This document shows, piece by piece, positions 9,538 through 19,121 of a stretch of DNA of 64,000 nucleotides. Numbering within the stretch: position 1 is the stretch's first letter; the number at the start of each line of letters is the position of its first letter. The stretch lies in NCBI RefSeq assembly GCF_005222915.1, contig NZ_STFX01000021.1, positions 62,001 to 126,000 on the forward strand, given 5' to 3'. The DNA comes from Rhizobium sp. FKL33. GTDB lineage: Bacteria > Pseudomonadota > Alphaproteobacteria > Rhizobiales > Rhizobiaceae. Below the pieces are notes generated by a model. It worked only from the letters and a program-made list of their open reading frames with translations, did not search any database and was not told where the DNA came from. Position numbers and translations under genes: made by a program.

Positions 9538-10368
9538 TTAGCGCTTGTGACGCGAGCGCATGATGAACTTGTCGGTCGACTTGTTCGACCGGGTCCGCTT
9601 GCCCTTGGTGGGCTTGCCCCACGGGGTGACCGGATGACGGCCGCCCGACGTGCGGCCTTCACCACCGCCGTGCGGGTGGTCGACCGGGTTCATCGCGACG
9701 CCGCGAACATGCGGACGCTTGCCCTTCCAGATCGAACGGCCGGCCTTGCCGTCGTTCGTGTTGCCGTGGTCCGGGTTCGACACCGCGCCGATGGTGGCGA
9801 GGCAGGAACCATGCACCAGGCGCTGTTCGCCGGAGTTCAGGCGAAGGATCGCCATGCCCTGGTCGCGACCGACCAGCTGCACATAGGCGCCGGCCGAACG
9901 AGCGATCTGACCGCCCTTGCCCGGCTTCATTTCCACATTGTGGACAATGGTGCCGACCGGGATGGACTGCAGCGGCATGGTGTTGCCGGGCTTCACGTCC
10001 GCGCCCTTGGCCGAGGAGATCACCTTGTCGCCGGCAGCGAGGCGCTGCGGGGCGATGATGTAGCTCAGCTCGCCGTCGTCATACTTGATGAGAGCGATGA
10101 AGGCGGTGCGGTTCGGGTCGTATTCCAGACGCTCGACGGTGGCTTCGATGTCGAACTTGCGACGCTTGAAGTCCACGAGACGGTAGGAACGCTTGTGACC
10201 ACCACCCTGGAAGCGCGCCGTGACGCGACCGAGGTTGTTGCGGCCGCCCTTGGAGTTCAGGCCTTCCGTCAGCGCCTTGACCGGCTTGCCCTTGTGCAGG
10301 CCGGAGCGATCGACGATGACCAGCTGCCGCAGGCTCGGGGTGATCGGATTGAATGTTTTCAATGCCAT
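9538..10368 (-). CDS. rplB: 50S ribosomal protein L2
   Basis: L2 is needed for subunit association and lies near the peptidyl transferase centre. The 276-residue protein starts [20 protein letters not shown]. It carries the conserved C-terminal block [20 protein letters not shown], whose histidine is the one implicated in peptidyl transfer support in E. coli. Lengths and spacing (11 bp from rplW) are normal. Confidence 0.97.
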   Translation of the reverse strand: MALKTFNPITPSLRQLVIVDRSGLHKGKPVKALTEGLNSKGGRNNLGRVTARFQGGGHKRSYRLVDFKRRKFDIEATVERLEYDPNRTAFIALIKYDDGELSYIIAPQRLAAGDKVISSAKGADVKPGNTMPLQSIPVGTIVHNVEMKPGKGGQIARSAGAYVQLVGRDQGMAILRLNSGEQRLVHGSCLATIGAVSNPDHGNTNDGKAGRSIWKGKRPHVRGVAMNPVDHPHGGGEGRTSGGRHPVTPWGKPTKGKRTRSNKSTDKFIMRSRHKR

Positions 10369-10379
10369 TGTTCTAATCC

Positions 10380-10673
10380 TCAGAGGCCGGTGGTCACGTC
10401 GATGGACTGGCCTTCAGCCAGCGTGACGATGGCCTTCTTGACGTCCTGCTGCTTGCCGATCGTGGCCTTGAAGCGCTTGACCTTGCCCTTGCGGACCAGG
10501 GTGTTCACGGCCTTGACCTTCACGCCGAACAGAGCTTCGACGGCGGCCTTGATCTGCGGCTTGGTGGCATCCTTCGCGACGTTGAAAACAACCTGGTTGT
10601 TCTCGGAGACGAGCGTGGACTTTTCCGTGATCGACGGGGTGCGGATCACATCATAGTGGCGAAGGTCAGTCAT
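10380..10673 (-). CDS. rplW: 50S ribosomal protein L23
   Basis: L23 is the docking site for trigger factor and SRP at the tunnel exit. The 97-residue protein contains [20 protein letters not shown] and the conserved [20 protein letters not shown]. Its ATG overlaps the end of rplD by 4 bases (ATGA). Confidence 0.96.
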   Translation of the reverse strand: MTDLRHYDVIRTPSITEKSTLVSENNQVVFNVAKDATKPQIKAAVEALFGVKVKAVNTLVRKGKVKRFKATIGKQQDVKKAIVTLAEGQSIDVTTGL

Positions 10674-11290
10674 TTGAACCGCTCCTCGAGGGCTTCGACT
10701 GCAGCCTTGGACAGCACGAGCGTGTTGCGGCGCAGGATGTCATATACGTTGATGCCCTGAACCGGCAGAACGTCCACATTCGGGATGTTCTGAGCGGCGA
10801 GCTTGAAGTTGCGGTCGAGTTCCGCGCCGCCGATGAACAGGGCGTTGTTCAGGCCGAGACCGGCGAAAGCGTTGACGAGCACCTTGGTCTTGGCTTCCGC
10901 CGCCACCAGGTTGTCGAGAACGATCAGGGTTTCGGACTTCGCCTTGGCCGAGAGGGCGTGACGGAGCGCGAGAGCGCGGATCTTCTTCGGCAGGTCATGC
11001 GCATGGCTGCGGGTCACCGGGCCATGAGCGCGACCACCGCCGCGGAACTGCGGAGCGCGAGCGGAATGGTGACGAGCGCGGCCCGTGCCCTTCTGCTTGT
11101 ACATCTTCTTGCCCGTGCGCGAGATTTCGGCGCGGGTCTTGGTCTGATGCGTGCCCTGGCGCTTCTTGGCGAGCTGGTAGCGCACCATGCGCGCGATCAG
11201 GTCTTCGCGGGGCTCGAGGCCGAAAATGGCGTCGGAGACCGAGAGAGTGCCGGCGTCCTTGCCTTCGAGAGTCTTAACTACGAGATCCAT
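10670..11290 (-). CDS. rplD: 50S ribosomal protein L4
   Basis: L4 lines the exit tunnel and, in E. coli, represses its own S10 operon. The 206-residue protein has the tunnel loop region [20 protein letters not shown] (about residues 70-90) and [20 protein letters not shown]. It follows rplC by 10 bp and overlaps rplW by 4 bases. No E. coli-like S10 leader can be recognised with confidence. Confidence 0.97.
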   Translation of the reverse strand: MDLVVKTLEGKDAGTLSVSDAIFGLEPREDLIARMVRYQLAKKRQGTHQTKTRAEISRTGKKMYKQKGTGRARHHSARAPQFRGGGRAHGPVTRSHAHDLPKKIRALALRHALSAKAKSETLIVLDNLVAAEAKTKVLVNAFAGLGLNNALFIGGAELDRNFKLAAQNIPNVDVLPVQGINVYDILRRNTLVLSKAAVEALEERFK

Positions 11291-11300
11291 ATCGGCCCCC

Positions 11301-11978
11301 TTACTTCGCGCGGACGCCAGCCGGACGCGGAGCGTCAGCCGGTACGCCAGCCTTGACCGCGTCGCGGACCAGGATCCAGGAGCCCTTGGAGCCGGGGACG
11401 GCGCCGCGAACCAGGATCAGACCACGATCGTCATCGGTCGAAACCACTTCGAGATTCTGCGTGGTCACGCGGGTCGCGCCCATGTGGCCGGCCATCTTCT
11501 TGTTCTTGAAGACGCGGCCCGGGTCCTGGCGGTTACCGGTGGAACCATGCGAACGGTGAGAGACGGACACGCCGTGCGTGGCGCGGAGACCGCCGAAATT
11601 GTGGCGCTTCATGGCGCCGGCGAAGCCCTTACCGATCGAAGTGCCGGTCACGTCGACCAGCTGTCCCGGAACGAAGTGGCTGGCCGCCAGTTCGGTGCCG
11701 ACATCGAGAAGGTTCTCGGCGGAAACGCGGAACTCGGCGAGCTTTGCCTTCGGCTCCACCTGCGCGAGAGCGAAGTTGCCGCGCATGGCCTTGGAGACAT
11801 TCTTCACCTTGGCGACGCCTGCGCCAAGCTGGACGGCGGTGTAGCCGTTCTTATCTTCGGTACGCTGGGCGACCACCTGGCAGCCTTCCATGCGCAAAAC
11901 TGTGACGGGAACATGTTCGCCGGCATCTGTGTAGATGCGGGTCATTCCCACTTTCTGTGCAATTACACCTGAACGCAT
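11301..11978 (-). CDS. rplC: 50S ribosomal protein L3
   Basis: L3 is an early assembly protein that reaches to the peptidyl transferase centre. The 225-residue sequence starts [20 protein letters not shown] and includes [20 protein letters not shown] with [20 protein letters not shown], the segment whose glutamine is methylated in many bacteria. A 156-bp gap with short GC-rich inverted repeats separates it from rpsJ. Confidence 0.97.
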   Translation of the reverse strand: MRSGVIAQKVGMTRIYTDAGEHVPVTVLRMEGCQVVAQRTEDKNGYTAVQLGAGVAKVKNVSKAMRGNFALAQVEPKAKLAEFRVSAENLLDVGTELAASHFVPGQLVDVTGTSIGKGFAGAMKRHNFGGLRATHGVSVSHRSHGSTGNRQDPGRVFKNKKMAGHMGATRVTTQNLEVVSTDDDRGLILVRGAVPGSKGSWILVRDAVKAGVPADAPRPAGVRAK

Positions 11979-12134
11979 CGGTTCGTCCTCTTGAGAGTCC
12001 CTGACGGGGCAAGCCCCCTCACGCCTCTTTGTTTAAAGATTCCGTGAGGCCTCTCGGCCTTACGGTTTCCCGTTGTTGGAAGCCGTTGGCGGGACCCGCC
12101 ACGTACCTTCCTTGTTATTCGGCTTTCGCCAGTC

Positions 12135-12443
12135 TCAGAGCTTGATTTCGACGTCGACGCCAGCGGCCAAATCGAGTTTCATCAGCGCGTCGACCGTTTG
12201 CGGTGTCGGATCGACAATGTCAAGTAGGCGCTTGTGCGTGCGCATCTCAAATTGTTCGCGGCTCTTCTTGTCCACGTGCGGAGAGCGGTTGACCGTGAAG
12301 CGCTCGATCCGGGTCGGAAGAGGAACCGGGCCGCGAACCTGGGCTCCCGTGCGCTTGGCGGTCGAAACGATTTCGCGCGTGGAGGCATCGAGGATCCGAT
12401 GATCAAACGCCTTGAGGCGGATGCGGATATTCTGGCCGTTCAT
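12135..12443 (-). CDS. rpsJ: 30S ribosomal protein S10 (NusE)
   Basis: S10 sits in the 30S head and, as NusE, also takes part in transcription antitermination and links to NusG. The 102-residue protein starts [20 protein letters not shown] and contains [20 protein letters not shown] and [20 protein letters not shown]. It is the first gene of the S10 operon and lies 152 bp downstream of tuf. Confidence 0.97.
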   Translation of the reverse strand: MNGQNIRIRLKAFDHRILDASTREIVSTAKRTGAQVRGPVPLPTRIERFTVNRSPHVDKKSREQFEMRTHKRLLDIVDPTPQTVDALMKLDLAAGVDVEIKL

Positions 12444-12502
12444 TCGACTAGTCCTTAATGTATGTCCGCGATCCGGACACTGTTCTTGTTTCTTATTGAA
12501 GG

Positions 12503-12587
12503 AGGACAGGGCCCATGAAGGTCCCTGCCCTCGCTCCGTAAATCGGATTGGTTAACGAATGGTTAGCGGAGGCTTTTCGGCCTCCGC
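12503..12587 (-). terminator. Two hairpins between tuf and rpsJ
   Basis: Directly after tuf, GCGGAGGC (12566-12573) pairs with GCCTCCGC (12580-12587). Further on, an imperfect stem spans 12503-12531 (AGGGCAGGGACC against GGGCCCTGTCCT on the minus strand). Neither is followed by a good T-tract. They may end or process the tuf transcript while allowing some read-through into rpsJ. Confidence 0.45.
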
Positions 12588-12595
12588 CCCAGACA

Positions 12596-13771
<1,176 letters not shown>

Positions 13772-14012
13772 TCTTGCTTCCTCGAGATCAAAGGACGGGC
13801 CTGCCAGCGCATAGGTCCACGCCGGATTGCGCAGCCGTTTAGAGGTTTCGCGGCGCAAGCGCAAGCAAAATCGTTGAGAAAGGATGAAGGCGCGACGCCG
13901 CCGATTCGCATGGTAAAGACCCGCGATTTCAGCCGATTTTCGGCAACGCAAAGACCCGCCGCAACCCGCATGGCCGGCGTATAAAACTCGAATTTGACAT
14001 GAAGAAACTGCG

Positions 14013-14086
14013 TGGAGCGGGTAGCGGGAATCGAACCCGCGTATTCAGCTTGGAAGGCTGCTGCTCTACCATTGAGCTATACCCGC
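14013..14086 (-). tRNA. tRNA-Gly (anticodon TCC)
   Basis: A complete cloverleaf can be drawn: acceptor GCGGGTA pairs with TACCCGC, the D-arm follows, the anticodon loop CTTCCAA gives TCC, and the T-arm contains GGTTCGATTCC. CCA is encoded at the 3' end (14015-14013). The gene lies 19 bases downstream of tRNA-Tyr and 241 bases upstream of the tuf start, all on the minus strand. Confidence 0.97.
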
Positions 14087-14105
14087 CTCGCGATCCGATG
14101 ACGAA

Positions 14106-14190
14106 TGGTGGAGAGAGTTGGATTTGAACCAACGTAGGCTGAGCCAACGGATTTACAGTCCGTCCCCTTTAACCACTCGGGCATCTCTCC
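14106..14190 (-). tRNA. tRNA-Tyr (anticodon GTA)
   Basis: The 85-nt sequence folds as a class II tRNA with a long variable arm. Acceptor GGAGAGA pairs with TCTCTCC, the anticodon loop CTGTAAA gives GTA, and CCA is encoded (14108-14106). It is the first gene of a tRNA-Tyr, tRNA-Gly, tuf series and has a strong promoter directly upstream. Confidence 0.97.
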
Positions 14191-14259
14191 AGTTTTTCGT
14201 CTTCCGGATCAAGCGACCAAGCATTCTCGAAAGCAGTTGTTCGCTGCGTTCGTGGGGGG

Positions 14260-14288
14260 TATATGACCGCCCAACCGAAAACTGTCAA
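14260..14288 (-). promoter_or_regulatory. Promoter of tRNA-Tyr/tRNA-Gly (tuf)
   Basis: On the minus strand TTGACA (14288-14283) and CATATA (14265-14260) are spaced by exactly 17 bases, a close match to the alphaproteobacterial housekeeping promoter. It lies about 70 bases upstream of tRNA-Tyr. It probably drives both tRNAs and, by read-through, tuf. Confidence 0.75.
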
Positions 14289-14366
14289 CATGGCTTTCCA
14301 AATTTTTTGTCGGCAATTCACAAAACCGGCACATGACGCGGCGCCTCCCAAAAAGACTGTGATTTC

Positions 14367-15230
14367 ATGAGCAAAGACACCAAAACCCCGAAAGATACGC
14401 ATTACGCCAAGCTTCGCCGCGCCCATCGCGACTTGAAGCGCGAACGGGGTGAACTGCCGCCTGCCCCGGCGTTCAAGCGCAAGGGACCTGTGGATAAAAA
14501 GCCGGTTCTGCCGGCCGGCGACGTCGTCTGGCTCTATGGCATCCACACGGTGCGCGCCGCCCTCGACAATCCCGCCCGCAAGATCCTCTCGCTCAAGGCT
14601 ACCAAGAATGCGCTGGTGAAGCTTGAGGTCGCTGACGCCGAGGCGCAGCCCTTCCCGATCGAGATCGTCAGCCCGCAGGATATCGACAAACTGCTGGGTG
14701 AAGACGCGATTCACCAGGGCGTCCTGCTGGAAACCCGGCCTCTGCCGGTGCGCAAGCTCGATTCGCTCAAGGAGCGGCCGCTGATTCTGGTGCTCGATCA
14801 GGTCACCGATCCGCACAATGTCGGGGCGATTCTGCGCTCGGCGGTCGCCTTCGATGCGGCCGCCGTCGTCACCACCGAAAGACATTCCCCGGCGGAATCG
14901 GGCGTCATGGCGAAATCCGCCTCCGGCGCGCTGGAACTCATCCCCTATATCCAGATCACCAATCTGGCCGACGCTCTGGAAGAGCTGCATCGCCTGGGTT
15001 TCGAGACCATCGGCCTCGATTCGGAAGGGCCGCAGCCGCTCGAACAGACCTTTTCGAAGGACAAGGTGGCGCTGGTGCTTGGCGCCGAAGGCAAGGGCCT
15101 GCGCCAGAAGACGCGCTCCACCTGCACGGCGCTCGCCCGGCTCGACATGCCCGGCGCGATCAAGTCGCTGAACGTCTCGAACGCTGCGGCGATTTCGCTC
15201 TATGCGGCGCGGACGCATTTGTTGAAATAG
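14367..15230 (+). CDS. rlmB: 23S rRNA 2'-O-methyltransferase RlmB (SpoU/TrmH family)
   Basis: Predicted to methylate the 2'-O of G2251 in the 23S P loop with S-adenosylmethionine. The 287-residue protein has a basic N-terminal stretch of about 50 residues, then the substrate-binding domain (WLYGIHTVRAALDN). The SPOUT knot motifs are LDQVTDPHNVGAILRSA (about 137-153), LVLGAEGKGL (about 231) and SLNVSNAAAISLY near the C-terminus. It is divergent from the tRNA-Tyr/tRNA-Gly/tuf group, as commonly seen in related genomes. Confidence 0.93.
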   Translation: MSKDTKTPKDTHYAKLRRAHRDLKRERGELPPAPAFKRKGPVDKKPVLPAGDVVWLYGIHTVRAALDNPARKILSLKATKNALVKLEVADAEAQPFPIEIVSPQDIDKLLGEDAIHQGVLLETRPLPVRKLDSLKERPLILVLDQVTDPHNVGAILRSAVAFDAAAVVTTERHSPAESGVMAKSASGALELIPYIQITNLADALEELHRLGFETIGLDSEGPQPLEQTFSKDKVALVLGAEGKGLRQKTRSTCTALARLDMPGAIKSLNVSNAAAISLYAARTHLLK

Positions 15231-15359
15231 TAAACGGGTTTGCGGCCAGAGGCGGGCGTAGCGCCCGCCTCTCTAAACTCATCCATTCGGTGAACTTTGC
15301 CGAGCTTTTAGGGCGGCGTGACGTGCTTGCCCCGCCGGCTAGACATATAGCGCTTTGAC

Positions 15360-16100
15360 CTAGTACTGCCCGGCCGTCTTTATCCAGACTTTGAGAGGCC
15401 CAAGCCTGGACAGACCCGACCCGTTCATCGAATCGTCCGAGGACCAGCACACAAGCGGTCGTTCCGGCGAAACAGAACACGCAGCCTGGAGCCCCCCTAT
15501 TTGGGCAATTGGTTTTTGGTCCAGCGAGAACCAGTTTGAAATCCCGATTGTTGCGCCGGATTCAAACGAAATGAAGCCAGCTTCGATGCTGCCTGCCTCT
15601 CCTTGAAACCAAAACCTGATTCGCCGGTCCGAGAGCAAGCAATCCAAGAAAAGCCGCTCCTCGCCGCCTCCCCACGCCGTCTCCCAGCATCGCAGTTGCT
15701 CTGGCGACTCGATCATTTTCCAATCCGATCGGATCCCGCCTGGTTCGACAATTCCGCCATACCACTCGGCGGACACGACGTCCGTAAATCCGTGGTCGGA
15801 TAGCGCGAGGTCACAAAAACTATCCTTGACGCCCCAACCCGTGGTCAGACGAAGTGTCTCGGCGCCTAGGATCAGCGCGTCGACATTTGCCTGCGCCCCA
15901 GCCTGTCGGGTGATGATGTTCGGATAGTATGGTGGCGATGCTTCCAGATTTGCCCATAGGGCCGAAGACGAAAATTCATCCGATCCATGGGCCCGACACA
16001 TCACGCCACACCAGCCAATATTGTCTTCGACCGCAAGACGAAGAAGTTCAACAGGGGCCATGTGAGCGCCTTGGAATGCATTTTGCATTGATTGCAACAA
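15360..16100 (-). CDS. Protein of unknown function (246 residues)
   Basis: I do not recognise a named family. The protein has no signal peptide and no membrane segment. The C-terminal half has an AGFISFESGATIGISNWFSL pattern followed by PERPLVCWSSDD, like the end of small-molecule-binding or acetyltransferase-like folds, but no acetyl-CoA loop is present. Tryptophan and cysteine content is high. The start could instead be ATG at residue 5 or 14. It stands alone between rlmB (convergent, 129 bp) and the secreted protein gene upstream on the same strand (9 bp away). It may share a transcript with that gene. Its base composition is less GC-rich than its neighbours, which suggests acquisition. 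Confidence 0.7.
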   Translation of the reverse strand: MLQSMQNAFQGAHMAPVELLRLAVEDNIGWCGVMCRAHGSDEFSSSALWANLEASPPYYPNIITRQAGAQANVDALILGAETLRLTTGWGVKDSFCDLALSDHGFTDVVSAEWYGGIVEPGGIRSDWKMIESPEQLRCWETAWGGGEERLFLDCLLSDRRIRFWFQGEAGSIEAGFISFESGATIGISNWFSLDQKPIAQIGGLQAACSVSPERPLVCWSSDDSMNGSGLSRLGPLKVWIKTAGQY

Positions 16101-16109
16101 ACGTCCTTG

Positions 16110-17162
16110 TCACATCGCCAGATGGCAAACCGTCGGCCCCGCCTGGGGCGTGATCGTCGCCGCCGCGCCGTCCCAGACCAGTTGGGCCTTGTAGGTCACG
16201 ACGCTCGGAACTTTATCGATCTCGGCGGCGCTTTCTGGATTGGCCTGCTTTTCCTGATCATATTCCGCCTTGCAATCCGGGATCGGCGCGATTTCGCCCA
16301 GGCCCGTGGCGCGCTTGACCTCGCCCAGGCACGTAGCGTCACCGGAATAGAGCGAGCAGGAGGCGGAGAAGACACGATCGAAGGTGAGCGTGATCTTGTC
16401 GCCGTCGACGCTGATTCCCTCGAAATCCTGTCCTGCAAACGAATCCTCGAACAGCCGCTTCATCGTCGCCTGGTCATAAACGACGAAAGGCAGGCCGCCA
16501 TTCACTCCGTCCGGCGCCTGGAAAAAGACGAATTTACCCTTGGATCCGAGGAAATAGCCGGCGGTCTCATCTTTGACTCGCTTTTCGTCCTTGCCAGGTT
16601 CCTTCTTGCAGGCTGCGGTCTGCGGCGCGATCGAGAGGCTTTCCGCTCCCTTCTCGCCGAGATCGACTTCCTTGACCATATAGCCCTGGAATCGGTAGCA
16701 ATTCACCTGCGGCTGGATATCCGGATTGGCCTTGTCGGCCGGCAGCGGCTCTGTGTCGATGAACAGCGGCGCGTCGAATTTCGACGGCGGACCGTCGTCC
16801 TTGATGTCGCAGGCCACCGGCGCCGCCTTGCCCGTCGTGAATGTCAGCGACTCCTCGTCGCCGGCCAGCGTATAGGCGCCATTGGTGAAGGAGAACCCTT
16901 CATCGGTTTCGGTTTCCGGCAGGCTGATCTTCTTGCCGTCCGGCAAGGTCAGGTCGACGCCGGCTTCGGTGAACACGCCATGCAACTCTGTTCCGTCCTG
17001 GCAGGCGATGGTGACGATGTCGGCGACATCCATCGGCTGCTGCGCCCCGTCGTCAGCAGCTGGCTGCTGGGCGAATGTCGGACCGGTCGTCAGCATCAGG
17101 CCCGCGGCCAGCGTCAGGCCGCCTTTCCGCGAGACTGTCCCGAAACGATGCAGAAAGCTCAT
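16110..17162 (-). CDS. Secreted protein with an MliC-like lysozyme-inhibitor domain
   Basis: The N-terminus (RKGGLTLAAGLMLTTG, then a TFAQQ cleavage region near residue 32) is a signal peptide, so the protein is periplasmic. Residues about 48-118 resemble the MliC/PliC family of C-type lysozyme inhibitors: CQDGTELHGVF, then LPDGKKISLPE, then GKAAPVAC, with the two cysteines flanking the domain. The SGxxY and W-K-G residues that contact lysozyme in characterised members are not conserved (EGFSF and LAGDE occupy those places). The remaining 230 residues, with more cysteines, match nothing I know. It is divergent from a secreted hydrolase homologue (126 bp apart). Lysozyme inhibition is a suggestion only. 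Confidence 0.6.
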   Translation of the reverse strand: MSFLHRFGTVSRKGGLTLAAGLMLTTGPTFAQQPAADDGAQQPMDVADIVTIACQDGTELHGVFTEAGVDLTLPDGKKISLPETETDEGFSFTNGAYTLAGDEESLTFTTGKAAPVACDIKDDGPPSKFDAPLFIDTEPLPADKANPDIQPQVNCYRFQGYMVKEVDLGEKGAESLSIAPQTAACKKEPGKDEKRVKDETAGYFLGSKGKFVFFQAPDGVNGGLPFVVYDQATMKRLFEDSFAGQDFEGISVDGDKITLTFDRVFSASCSLYSGDATCLGEVKRATGLGEIAPIPDCKAEYDQEKQANPESAAEIDKVPSVVTYKAQLVWDGAAATITPQAGPTVCHLAM

Positions 17163-17288
17163 GTCTCATCCTCTCCCGAAACCCGATCGCAACCAGTTTC
17201 AGAGGTCGCGGTTGCGGCAGGCGCGCATCTTCCCTCTACTGCTGATGGGATAGCGCATGACGCGCAGGTTGAACATGGATTATCGAGC

Positions 17289-18212
17289 ATGACCCCTTAC
17301 CGCTCCGCACGCATTTTCGGCGCTGTGGCCTTTTTGTTGGCCGCGCCTCTTGCCGTCCACTCGCCAGCCTGCGCCGCCTCCCCCAATCCATTGCTGGATT
17401 TCCAATCCGATTCGCTGACGCAATCGTTTCGCGACAGCTATCAGAGCGTGTCGGGCGCGACGGTGAATGTCGACGTTCCCTATGGTCTCGACGACGACCA
17501 GAAATATGACGTCTATCTTCCCGAATCGAGATCCTCGGCCCCGGTCATCGTCATGGTCCATGGCGGCGACTGGTCGGGCGGCGACAAGCAGGACGCGGCC
17601 GTGGCCGTCTCCAAGGCCGGTTACTGGGTGGCGAAGGGCTATGTCTTCGTGTCCATCAACTACCGTCTGCTACCCAAGAAGGACCCGCTGATCCAGGCCG
17701 CCGACGTGGCGCTCGCCCTGGCCTCCGTACAGAAGAACGCCGCCAACTGGTCCGCCGACGCCGGCAAGATCGTGCTGATGGGCGCGGGCGCCGGCGGCCA
17801 TCTGACCGCGCTCCTCTCCTCCAATCCTTCGCTCGCCGCCGACCAGGGCGCAAAACCCTGGGCCGCCGCCGTGGTCCTGGAAACGCCGGCGCTCGACATT
17901 CCCGAGATCATGCAATCGAGCCATTCAGCCATCTATGACACGGCTTTCGGCTCAAACCTCGAATATTGGGAAGACTCGTCGCCCACCGATCTCCTTGATT
18001 CGAGCGGGCTTCCGATGATGGTGGTCTGCTCGGCGGAAAGCGCCAGCGACGCCTGCGGCAAGGCCCAAGCCTTCGCGAGCGCCGCCGACAACAAAGGCAT
18101 CTCTGTCACCGTTTCGCCGCAGGATCTGTCGTCGGCGGATGTCAACGCCCAACTCGGCGTCGCCAGCGCCTATACGAGCAAGGTCGACGATTTCATCGAA
18201 TCGGTCCTCTGA
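17289..18212 (+). CDS. Secreted alpha/beta-hydrolase homologue lacking the catalytic triad
   Basis: The 307-residue protein starts at ATG 17289 with a signal peptide (hydrophobic AVAFLLAAPLAVHSPACA). The BD-FAE/arylesterase-type hydrolase fold is clear: VMVHGGDWSGGDKQD (oxyanion loop) and VSINYRLLPKKDP. The nucleophile elbow, normally GHSAG, reads GAGAG in VLMGAGAGGHLTALL, so serine is replaced by glycine. The Asp strand reads VVCSAESASDAC and the His loop DLSSADVNAQLG without histidine. As written it cannot be a serine esterase and is best described as a pseudoenzyme with a possible binding role. The frame is intact over its full length, which argues against a decaying gene. It is divergent from the MliC-like gene. 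Confidence 0.8.
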   Translation: MTPYRSARIFGAVAFLLAAPLAVHSPACAASPNPLLDFQSDSLTQSFRDSYQSVSGATVNVDVPYGLDDDQKYDVYLPESRSSAPVIVMVHGGDWSGGDKQDAAVAVSKAGYWVAKGYVFVSINYRLLPKKDPLIQAADVALALASVQKNAANWSADAGKIVLMGAGAGGHLTALLSSNPSLAADQGAKPWAAAVVLETPALDIPEIMQSSHSAIYDTAFGSNLEYWEDSSPTDLLDSSGLPMMVVCSAESASDACGKAQAFASAADNKGISVTVSPQDLSSADVNAQLGVASAYTSKVDDFIESVL

Positions 18213-18247
18213 CCAGCCGAGCAGCCTCGGGAACGGCGATTTTCCGC

Positions 18248-18275
18248 TTTACACAAAGGCTGAATCTGCTATTCC
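18248..18275 (+). promoter_or_regulatory. Promoter of tRNA-Thr
   Basis: TTTACA (18248-18253) and TATTCC (18270-18275) are spaced by 16 bases. The -10 ends 10 bases before the tRNA-Thr 5' end, so transcription would start almost at the mature end. Confidence 0.5.
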
Positions 18276-18285
18276 GAGCGCAGAT

Positions 18286-18361
<76 letters not shown>

Positions 18362-18379
18362 TAGATTTCAATGGATTAG

Positions 18380-18412
18380 GGCGGGTTCCGATCTTTCGGA
18401 GTCCGCCTTTTT
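18380..18412 (+). terminator. Terminator of tRNA-Thr
   Basis: GGCGG (18380-18384) pairs with CCGCC (18403-18407), and inside it CCGA pairs with TCGG around a TCTT loop; TTTTT follows. It lies 19 bases past the tRNA CCA. Confidence 0.75.
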
Positions 18413-18578
18413 CATATTCGGCTTCGCGCGGTTTCCCTTTTCGGGCGGATGGCCCTGCTTTGACCAGCTTTGGTCATGCCGATTCGCTGGCCCCCGCCGA
18501 CAGCCTCAGATTTTCCGATTTTTTCTCGGAACCACCTCGCTTCCTCCGCGTTGATCCGGCGAACAAACGAGGTGGATC

Positions 18579-18914
18579 ATGAAAGACGATACTCTATCGA
18601 ATGGCCGGCAGGCGTTGGAACAGCAGCTCGCCACTCTCCGCGAGCAGATTGCCGATATTTCGGAAGCGCTGTCCGGAATCACCAGCGACGCGGCGGACGC
18701 CGCGCGTCCGCGTCTGCGGTCGGCGTCGAAACAGGCGCGTCACGCCGCGCATGCTTTGCGTCTGCAGGGCGAAGAAGCGGTTGAGACCGTTCGCGCTCAT
18801 CCTGGCGCGGCGACCTCGATCGCGGTGACCGCTGGCCTGATCGGCGCTGCGATCGGTTATCTCGCCGGCGCGGCCAGCGCATCCGAGCCGCCGCGCTCGA
18901 AATGGCGTTTCTGA
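18579..18914 (+). CDS. Membrane-anchored helical protein (DUF883/YqjD-like)
   Basis: The 111-residue protein has a long polar helical N-terminus with heptad-like spacing (ALEQQLATLREQIADISEAL), then an alanine-rich region, and one membrane segment near residues 80-97 (TSIAVTAGLIGAAIGYLA). This architecture matches the DUF883 family (ElaB/YqjD), whose E. coli members tether ribosomes to the membrane in stationary phase; that role is only an analogy here. GGTGGATC precedes the ATG. It is followed 10 bp later by a 49-residue membrane protein, probably in one operon. Confidence 0.65.
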   Translation: MKDDTLSNGRQALEQQLATLREQIADISEALSGITSDAADAARPRLRSASKQARHAAHALRLQGEEAVETVRAHPGAATSIAVTAGLIGAAIGYLAGAASASEPPRSKWRF

Positions 18915-18924
18915 GGGAGCGAGC

Positions 18925-19074
18925 ATGAACCGGAACAATATGCTCTACCTGATCATCGGCGCGCTCGTCGTCGCGGTGATCGGATTTTCGGTCTATGCCT
19001 ATCGCGAGGAAAGCAAGCCCGAGGGCGTCGAGCTGAAGCTCAACGAAAACGGCGTGTCGTTGGAAAGCAATTGA
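18925..19074 (+). CDS. Small single-pass membrane protein (49 residues)
   Basis: The ORF encodes MNRNNMLYLIIGALVVAVIG and continues FSVYAYREESKPEG with a charged tail ending in ESN. One transmembrane helix covers residues about 6-25, with a short C-terminal tail that is probably periplasmic. GGGAGCGAGC precedes the ATG at good distance, and the codon use is that of a real gene. It lies 10 bp after the DUF883-like gene and right before a terminator. I know of similar small proteins in related bacteria but of no assigned function. Confidence 0.7.
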   Translation: MNRNNMLYLIIGALVVAVIGFSVYAYREESKPEGVELKLNENGVSLESN

Positions 19075-19080
19075 TGTGTA

Positions 19081-19106
19081 AGAGCCGGCCTCGCGCCGGC
19101 TCTTTC
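19081..19106 (+). terminator. Terminator between the small membrane protein and cobM
   Basis: GAGCCGGC (19082-19089) and GCCGGCTC (19095-19102) form a perfect 8-bp stem with a 5-base loop, followed by TTTCG. It lies between convergent genes and may work in both directions, ending the cob transcript on the minus strand too. Confidence 0.7.
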
Positions 19107-19121
19107 GATTCTTTCTTACGG

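Noticed and set aside
16092-17288. Open frame upstream of the hydrolase homologue, in phase with it and antisense to the MliC-like gene
   Set aside because: It is a chance extension in GC-rich DNA; the signal peptide at 17289 marks the true start and the opposite strand holds a secreted protein gene.
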